Shown: positions 59,676-64,000 of the stretch, in pieces | Layout of the letters: each line of letters begins with the position of its first letter | Numbering within the stretch: position 1 is the first letter of the stretch | NCBI RefSeq assembly: GCF_900585905.1 | Contig: NZ_UTVH01000095.1 | Location: 186,001-250,000 of the forward strand | Direction: 5' to 3' | Length of the DNA: 64,000 bases | DNA from: Pseudomonas viridiflava | Lineage (GTDB): Bacteria; Pseudomonadota; Gammaproteobacteria; Pseudomonadales; Pseudomonadaceae | Translations under genes and position numbers: made by a program | The notes under the pieces: model-generated | What the model was told of the DNA's origin: nothing | The model's database searches: none | Seen by the model: only the letters and a program-made list of their open reading frames with translations

Positions 59676-61765
59676 GTGGCCTCCTGATGTTGAATGGCTG
59701 TGCGCCATGGGTCGTTGGCGCGGGCAAGGGCGGCCATCGGCGGCGGGCTCACGCTGTTGCCGCACATGTGCACTTGCTGGGTTTTGGTGAAGGGCTTGCC
59801 GTCGGCACCCTTGTCGATGATGTAGTCAGCGGGGAAGCCTTGGGCCCGGTACAGCTCGGCTGGCTTCAGCATACGCAGGCAGATATCGACGATCACGTAG
59901 GGCGTGCCCTTGACCATCACGGTTACCAGCGCCAGGCGATCCTTGGTGGTGATCGTCGGCGCCGGTTGGCCGCAGCTGCTCATGTTCTCGGTGCCGTAGT
60001 AGCTGATGAGGAAAGCCGCCACCCGCAGTGCGCCTTCCTCATGCTCCGGCGATAGCGTCAGCGACACCAGGGAGCTCTTCCCGCCACCCCCCGCCGTGAC
60101 GGTGGGGGGTGGCTCATCCAGACCCTGGCCGATGCTGGCGCCGAACTGTCTTTCCATGAAGGCGGTGACCAGTCCGTGGTGCTGGCCGCCTGCGCTGATG
60201 GTGTGCAGCGGGTCATTCAGATCCCTCGCGTCACAGTTACCGCGAAGGTGCACCAGGTTCGCGGTCACCAGTTGCTGTTGGCTGCCGGTGTTGGTGATGG
60301 TCGTCATCGGGTCGCGCAGGTCTTTGGCGTGGGTGGTGTTGAATCCGCCGTGCGCTTGGACCATCAGCGCCGTGCTGATCGATTGGCCGCCACCGCTGGC
60401 AGTTACGGTGCCGACCGGCCCCCCGATATCGTTCACGCCGTGGCTGCGGCGCTTCGTTTTGCCAGACCCTTCGCCATGCCCGGCCTGGACGATGCAGGCC
60501 GATGCCAGCGCGTGTTTCACGCCGCCAGCTACAACCGTTCCGAGAGGCTGGTCTATGCCAGGGACTCGAGGCTGCTGTCCTTCCCGCTCACCGTATCCGG
60601 TCTGGATCAGCGTTGCTGCGGCAACGCCGCGATGATTCTGGGTTAGTAGGGTGCCCACAGGCTGCTCTACTGATGTCGGCTTGCCCGAGTACTCTGGCCC
60701 ACCGGCACCCACCATCACCGGGCTGACCACCGAAAAGGCACCACCCTTTGGATATGACGTCACGGTGCGCAGCGGTTCAAAGGCAGACTGGACTGCCTGG
60801 CTAGACCAGTTGGCGATCGGGACAATGAACGGCGCCGGGTTGTCGATGACGAACTTCTTCATGCCTTTAGCTACGCGGCGAAGCGTGGCAGAGGCGAGGT
60901 CGTTCTTGCGCCCGAAAATACTTCTGCCCAAGTCGGTGAAATCAATGCATTCGGCTGCGGTGCGCCATTGCAACTGTCCTTTGCCTGGCTTCTTCGCATG
61001 TGTCGGCTCGGGCCACACAATCGGCTGACCGTCACAGCAAGCAATCATGAACAGCCTTTCTCGGCTGGTCGGTGCGCCAAAGTCGCACGCCCTGATGACC
61101 TTCCATTCGACTGTATAGCCGTGGCCCTCGAGCAGCTCGACAAACCGTCTCCAGGTGGTACCGCGCCGCTTTGGGTCAGGAACAAGAAACTGCCTGCCGA
61201 CGGGGATGATTTCGCCGGGCTCGGCTACCACCTTCTCGGTAACCTCCTTTCCCTTGCCGTTGATCACCGTGACCAGCTTGATCGCACGGCCTGTGGCCGG
61301 GTCCCGTTTGCAGATCAGTGGGCCCCACTGAAGTATCTGCTTCACATTTTCCAGGCTGATCACCCGGGGCTTCTTCTTCCCTGCCCACTTCAAGCCGATC
61401 CACGACAGATTGCGGATCTCATGCTTGCGCGGCTGACCGCCGGCCGCCTGGCTGTGATGCGTGCAGTCCGGCGACATGTGGAACCAGCCAACGGCCCGGC
61501 CGCCACATTCCTCGTCAGGATCACCGTCGAACACATCAGTGGTGAAGTGCTTGGCGTGCGGGTGGTTGACGGTGTGCATGCTGATTGCCGCAGCGCTGTG
61601 GTTTTTCGCCACAGTCACTGCTCGACCCAGGCCCATTTCGAGCCCTGTACCCGCGCCGCCCCCGCCGCAGAAGAAGTCGACAACGATCTCATCGTCCTGC
61701 GGGTTGAAGCCAAGGCCGTACTGGGTTTTGAAATCGAAGGGGTGTTTCTTCTGGTGAGCGGACAT
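59672..61765 (-). CDS. Phage C5-cytosine DNA methyltransferase with a repeat-rich recognition region
   Basis: 697 residues. Motif I VVDFFCGGGGAGTG (residues 29-41), catalytic Cys101 in SPDCTHHS (an unusual PDC in place of PPC), ENV at 139-141, GAPTSRERLFMI (230-241) and the C-terminal GNSVSPPP (669-676). Between about 329 and 618 are eight copies of a P-x-x-T-[VI]-T unit, many followed by LVxAxxVQxxHG-like strands, forming an extended target-recognition region. It probably protects phage DNA from host restriction. Start of the leftward operon; divergent from the gene at 61853. Confidence 0.85.
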   Translation of the reverse strand: MSAHQKKHPFDFKTQYGLGFNPQDDEIVVDFFCGGGGAGTGLEMGLGRAVTVAKNHSAAAISMHTVNHPHAKHFTTDVFDGDPDEECGGRAVGWFHMSPDCTHHSQAAGGQPRKHEIRNLSWIGLKWAGKKKPRVISLENVKQILQWGPLICKRDPATGRAIKLVTVINGKGKEVTEKVVAEPGEIIPVGRQFLVPDPKRRGTTWRRFVELLEGHGYTVEWKVIRACDFGAPTSRERLFMIACCDGQPIVWPEPTHAKKPGKGQLQWRTAAECIDFTDLGRSIFGRKNDLASATLRRVAKGMKKFVIDNPAPFIVPIANWSSQAVQSAFEPLRTVTSYPKGGAFSVVSPVMVGAGGPEYSGKPTSVEQPVGTLLTQNHRGVAAATLIQTGYGEREGQQPRVPGIDQPLGTVVAGGVKHALASACIVQAGHGEGSGKTKRRSHGVNDIGGPVGTVTASGGGQSISTALMVQAHGGFNTTHAKDLRDPMTTITNTGSQQQLVTANLVHLRGNCDARDLNDPLHTISAGGQHHGLVTAFMERQFGASIGQGLDEPPPTVTAGGGGKSSLVSLTLSPEHEEGALRVAAFLISYYGTENMSSCGQPAPTITTKDRLALVTVMVKGTPYVIVDICLRMLKPAELYRAQGFPADYIIDKGADGKPFTKTQQVHMCGNSVSPPPMAALARANDPWRTAIQHQEAT

Positions 61766-61852
61766 AGATCATCCTCGCCGGTGTGGCGTGATTCGTTGAA
61801 GTGGGGTATTTGTATCAGGTGCGATAATCAGCCAAGTACAGGAGAGATAGAC

Positions 61853-62359
61853 ATGGATTCTGCAGAGCAGGCCGAGATGTCCCGAACGTTTACTACGGTG
61901 CACGAGCTATTAACAAGCGGCATATTCAATCAGCAGAACATAAGTCATATCTTGCTAAAGTCAGCGTTTATTCATCTGCTTATCTCTCTTCGTGCTTTGA
62001 TGTGGAAGTCTGATAATTATTCAAAGCGCATAAATTTTACAGATGATGTATTGGTACAGGGAAAGGTTAAAGACGTCACCGACCTTATAAAATATGTAAG
62101 AGACGCGTTATGTCACCCGGACTCCCCAAATCTTAGGATTGGAACAACTGTAATAGCACCTTTTAATATCTACTTTGGAACAGGTTGCGTCGTTCAAATG
62201 GGCGGTGTTACTCATCAGCCTTTGTATCAAGATGACGTTTATTTTACCTTCGGCGGTCAAGGGATTTATCTCGGTAGGCACATCATTCGCGCTTTTAATG
62301 AAGCCCGAGAAAATTTGTTGCCACTCATGGACGAGCGAATGCGCCCGAGACACCTCTGA
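61853..62359 (+). CDS. Divergent AT-rich cargo gene with an RxxxxH motif
   Basis: 168 residues from ATG 61853 with CAGGAGAG upstream. It is markedly AT-richer than its neighbours and transcribed against them, as prophage cargo genes often are. The central helix ends in LIKYVRDALCHPDS, where RDALCH fits the R-x4-H signature of HEPN-type nucleases; the C-terminal part is beta-rich. The family is not recognised. An anti-phage or toxin-like role is inferred only. Confidence 0.65.
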   Translation: MDSAEQAEMSRTFTTVHELLTSGIFNQQNISHILLKSAFIHLLISLRALMWKSDNYSKRINFTDDVLVQGKVKDVTDLIKYVRDALCHPDSPNLRIGTTVIAPFNIYFGTGCVVQMGGVTHQPLYQDDVYFTFGGQGIYLGRHIIRAFNEARENLLPLMDERMRPRHL

Positions 62360-62480
62360 ACCTGAACGTGCGTGATCGGCAGCCGCTCATAATATTTCGG
62401 AATAACCGTTGTAACGAAGCGATTTAACGCCCGGCGCACTGCCGGTCTACGCTTCAATCTCAAGCCAGGAGGGCATCGAG

Positions 62481-62708
62481 ATGGAAGACAAACGTGTATA
62501 CGAGTTGAAGCAGGCGCTGCTGTCAGTGTTCTCTACAGCAGCGAGCATGGGTATCGACATAGATGTGCTGGTCGAGGAGGCCGTGGGCCATCTGGTTGAA
62601 GAGGAGCACCTTGGGTGGTTCGACATGTGCCCGCCAGGCGCAGTGTTGGAGCTGCTTTACTGCCGCGACCTGGTGGAGGGTGATCTGTCCGAGCCTTATC
62701 TGCGTTAG
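62481..62708 (+). CDS. Small acidic protein related to the 13467 gene
   Basis: 75 residues with AGGAGGG before the ATG. The core FSTAASMGIDIDVLVEEAVGHL matches the protein at 13467-13667 in the unrelated serine-integrase element. Its last four bases overlap the end of the convergent clamp-like gene. Function unknown. Confidence 0.7.
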   Translation: MEDKRVYELKQALLSVFSTAASMGIDIDVLVEEAVGHLVEEEHLGWFDMCPPGAVLELLYCRDLVEGDLSEPYLR

Positions 62709-63406
62709 GCAGCAGCCGAATCTTCAACCGTCGATGTCGCCCATGAGGGCAGGATGGTTTTGACTTCATCGCCCCGCATCGGCATCACGATACCCATGAA
62801 ACGCTCCATCAGATCGGAAGAATTGAAGCGGACCACGATCTTTTCGCCGCTTGCTTCCAAGTGGATGCCGCCACCGCCGAAACGCTTCTGCCCTGACAGC
62901 AAAACGCCGATCTTGTTGAACACTTCAAGGTATTCACCATTGATGCAGGGGAGCTGTTTGTCTGGGGCCTGACGCTTGCTCGGCACGACCCGGCGCCAGT
63001 CCGGAAAGTTCCCTTCTACCAGTTCCGTTTTCTCTGTCAGGTGCGCGTAATCACCGAATAGTTCAGGCTCTTGAGCGACATCAGGCATGCTCGATACGAC
63101 TGAATACTTCTCAGCTATCCATAGAAGTGCTGGGGCCTCCCCGTCGGGGCCGCGCCGCGCGGTGCAAGCCGACAGCAGCCGCTTGGAGGCAGTGCTCAGC
63201 AGCACGCTTTTGTGCGCTGGATGAATCCATCCATCAGGGTCATGCATTGCGCCCATGAAGTGTCCGTTGGTAGCAACGATGATGACGCCAGCTTCTGGGT
63301 GCCGCTCAATCTGGACGGCGTTCAGGTAATACCTGACATCTCCCTTAGCGGCGCATTGATGGACTGCAGCAAAGTACTTCGGATTTACGCGGGCGAGAAA
63401 TGCCAT
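62705..63406 (-). CDS. Sliding-clamp-like phage protein
   Basis: 233 residues from ATG 63406, with GGAG upstream; an ATG at 63418 is also possible. RYYLNAVQIERHPEAGVIIVATNGHFMG resembles the ATDGHR-type region of DNA polymerase III beta clamps, and the middle has EGNFPDWRRVVP, also clamp-like. It is shorter than the 366-residue host clamp, as in other phage versions. A role in replication or in recruiting host polymerase is plausible. Confidence 0.6.
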   Translation of the reverse strand: MAFLARVNPKYFAAVHQCAAKGDVRYYLNAVQIERHPEAGVIIVATNGHFMGAMHDPDGWIHPAHKSVLLSTASKRLLSACTARRGPDGEAPALLWIAEKYSVVSSMPDVAQEPELFGDYAHLTEKTELVEGNFPDWRRVVPSKRQAPDKQLPCINGEYLEVFNKIGVLLSGQKRFGGGGIHLEASGEKIVVRFNSSDLMERFMGIVMPMRGDEVKTILPSWATSTVEDSAAA

Positions 63407-63510
63407 GTGATTCTCCATTGCATGCGCCGCCCTCCGTGTCCGGTGGTGGCAAATTGGTTGGGTATGGGGTATTACGGGTGACCGGCATGGGGCCGGGACA
63501 AGGAGTAGAA

Positions 63511-63789
63511 ATGGATCATTCAGGCGTAACGCATACTGTCCAGCTGATAACTCACACCTCTGCTAGTTGTCCGTACTGCACGAACTTCCTAGAAGGTGAA
63601 AAGATTGCAGAAAACATCAACCATATGATTCAGCAGCATGACGGGTTTTTAATTCATGTTGGGTCGGAAACGGGGGAGAACTATAAAGGCGAAGTTCACC
63701 ACGCCACGCTTGCTCTGATAGGATTTTCCGATGCGCCAGCCGCCAAGGAACTGCCAAAGGTCAGATTCGATCTGAGCCCTCAGGAATAA
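63511..63789 (+). CDS. Small prophage protein with a CPYC motif
   Basis: 92 residues from ATG 63511 with AAGGAG upstream; the frame is open back to 63400 but without a site. It contains SCPYCTNFLEGEK near residue 16, which may bind metal or be redox-active, but the rest is not glutaredoxin-like. Unknown function. It runs 29 bases into the convergent gene at 63761. Confidence 0.55.
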   Translation: MDHSGVTHTVQLITHTSASCPYCTNFLEGEKIAENINHMIQQHDGFLIHVGSETGENYKGEVHHATLALIGFSDAPAAKELPKVRFDLSPQE

Positions 63790-64000
63790 CCAGTTCATCG
63801 CCCGGCTCTTGCTGGATCATCAGCAAGCTCTTCCGGTGAAACTCCAGCGCCACGATTTTGGATACGCTGATTTCGTGGCGCGGAACCTCAAGCATCGGCA
63901 GGGACCTTTCAGGCCCTAATTCATGCAGTCGGTGAATCATCAGCGTCAGCGCTTCACCTTGCTCCTCGATGCCTGCCCACTGCATCAGCTCAGCCAGGGC
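63761..64000 (-). CDS. Prophage protein, partial (5' end beyond the window)
   Basis: At least 80 codons on the minus strand. An ATG at 63985 exists, but the frame remains open through the window edge with plausible sequence (ALAEL before MQWAGIEEQ), so the true start is probably outside. Contains RHEISVSKIVALEFHRKSLL. Not recognised. Confidence 0.5.
   Translation of the reverse strand, partial: ALAELMQWAGIEEQGEALTLMIHRLHELGPERSLPMLEVPRHEISVSKIVALEFHRKSLLMIQQEPGDELVIPEGSDRI

Larger units (their letters stand above)
55709..64000. mobile_element. Integrase-proximal part of a prophage at tRNA-Pro (runs off the window)
   Basis: It begins at the 3' end of tRNA-Pro(GGG), with a tyrosine integrase reading toward the tRNA, an excisionase-like gene, a compact leftward operon with 4-base overlaps, a C5-cytosine methyltransferase, a sliding-clamp-like gene and several small unknown genes. 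This is the early/accessory arm of a temperate phage. No structural gene is inside the window, and the far att copy lies beyond 64000. The left limit is placed at the end of the tRNA and could be a few bases off. Confidence 0.85.

Noticed and set aside
60968..61852. Upstream extension of the 61853 gene.
   Set aside because: The extension is antisense to the methyltransferase; the real start at 61853 has its own CAGGAGAG site.
1..64000. CRISPR arrays, insertion sequences with transposases, and rRNA genes.
   Set aside because: No regularly spaced repeats, transposase motifs or rRNA sequence were seen anywhere in the window.

Overview
The window reads as chromosome of a Pseudomonas syringae-group bacterium. 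This rests on the high-GC Pseudomonas-style genes, a PvdQ/HacA-type acylase, a DpkA reductase, an rbsBACRKD-nucleoside hydrolase operon, and the thrS-infC-rpmI-rplT-pheS-pheT-ihfA-merR-tRNA-Pro block. No database search was possible; all family assignments are by eye.

Region 1 (about 1-20.2 kb). A BvgS-type hybrid sensor kinase on the minus strand is cut in two by a 12.26 kb mobile element. The 5' part (periplasmic domains, PAS, H-box) lies at 13785-15995 and the 3' part (ATPase, receiver, Hpt) at 80-1538. The cut falls inside the codons of the HEIRTPMNA H-box, and a CGCG core is present at both junctions. The element carries a large serine recombinase, a tightly coupled operon that includes an intact phage tail tape-measure gene without any head or packaging genes, three small proteins or domains sharing one zinc-ribbon pattern, an Abi-alpha (DUF4393) protein, a catalytic-domain-only tyrosine recombinase, two exported proteins (one Rap1a/Tai-like) and a coiled-coil gene under a LexA-type box. 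The BvgA-type regulator gene of the kinase, a second receiver protein, dgt and a yqjD/yqjE-like operon follow.

Region 2 (20.6-39.4 kb) is ordinary chromosome: acyltransferase, sodC, a pseudouridine synthase, mobA/moaB/moeA, a rhamnosyltransferase-like gene, a Kef-type antiporter, a Fur-like small regulator next to pvdQ, an orphan fecR, dpkA, a LexA-box small gene, a ParD-like/second methionine aminopeptidase pair, a secreted DNase I-like protein and an SOS-boxed DUF1654 gene.

Region 3 (39.4-47.9 kb) holds the ribose/nucleoside salvage operon, preceded by a perfect LacI-family operator, then an I78-like lipoprotein, a cold-shock protein and a small exported protein.

Region 4 (48.2-55.7 kb) is the translation block ending in ihfA, a MerR regulator and tRNA-Pro(GGG).

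Region 5 (55.7-64 kb, runs off the window) is the integrase end of a prophage placed at the 3' end of tRNA-Pro. A leftward operon with 4-base overlaps carries a C5-cytosine methyltransferase with an eight-repeat recognition region, a DUF4406 protein, a TGT/DpdA-like protein and small genes, including one of 44 codons. Rightward there is an AT-rich cargo gene with an RxxxxH motif, and leftward a sliding-clamp-like gene. A small protein family (core STAASMGID) occurs both here and at the far end of the serine-integrase element.
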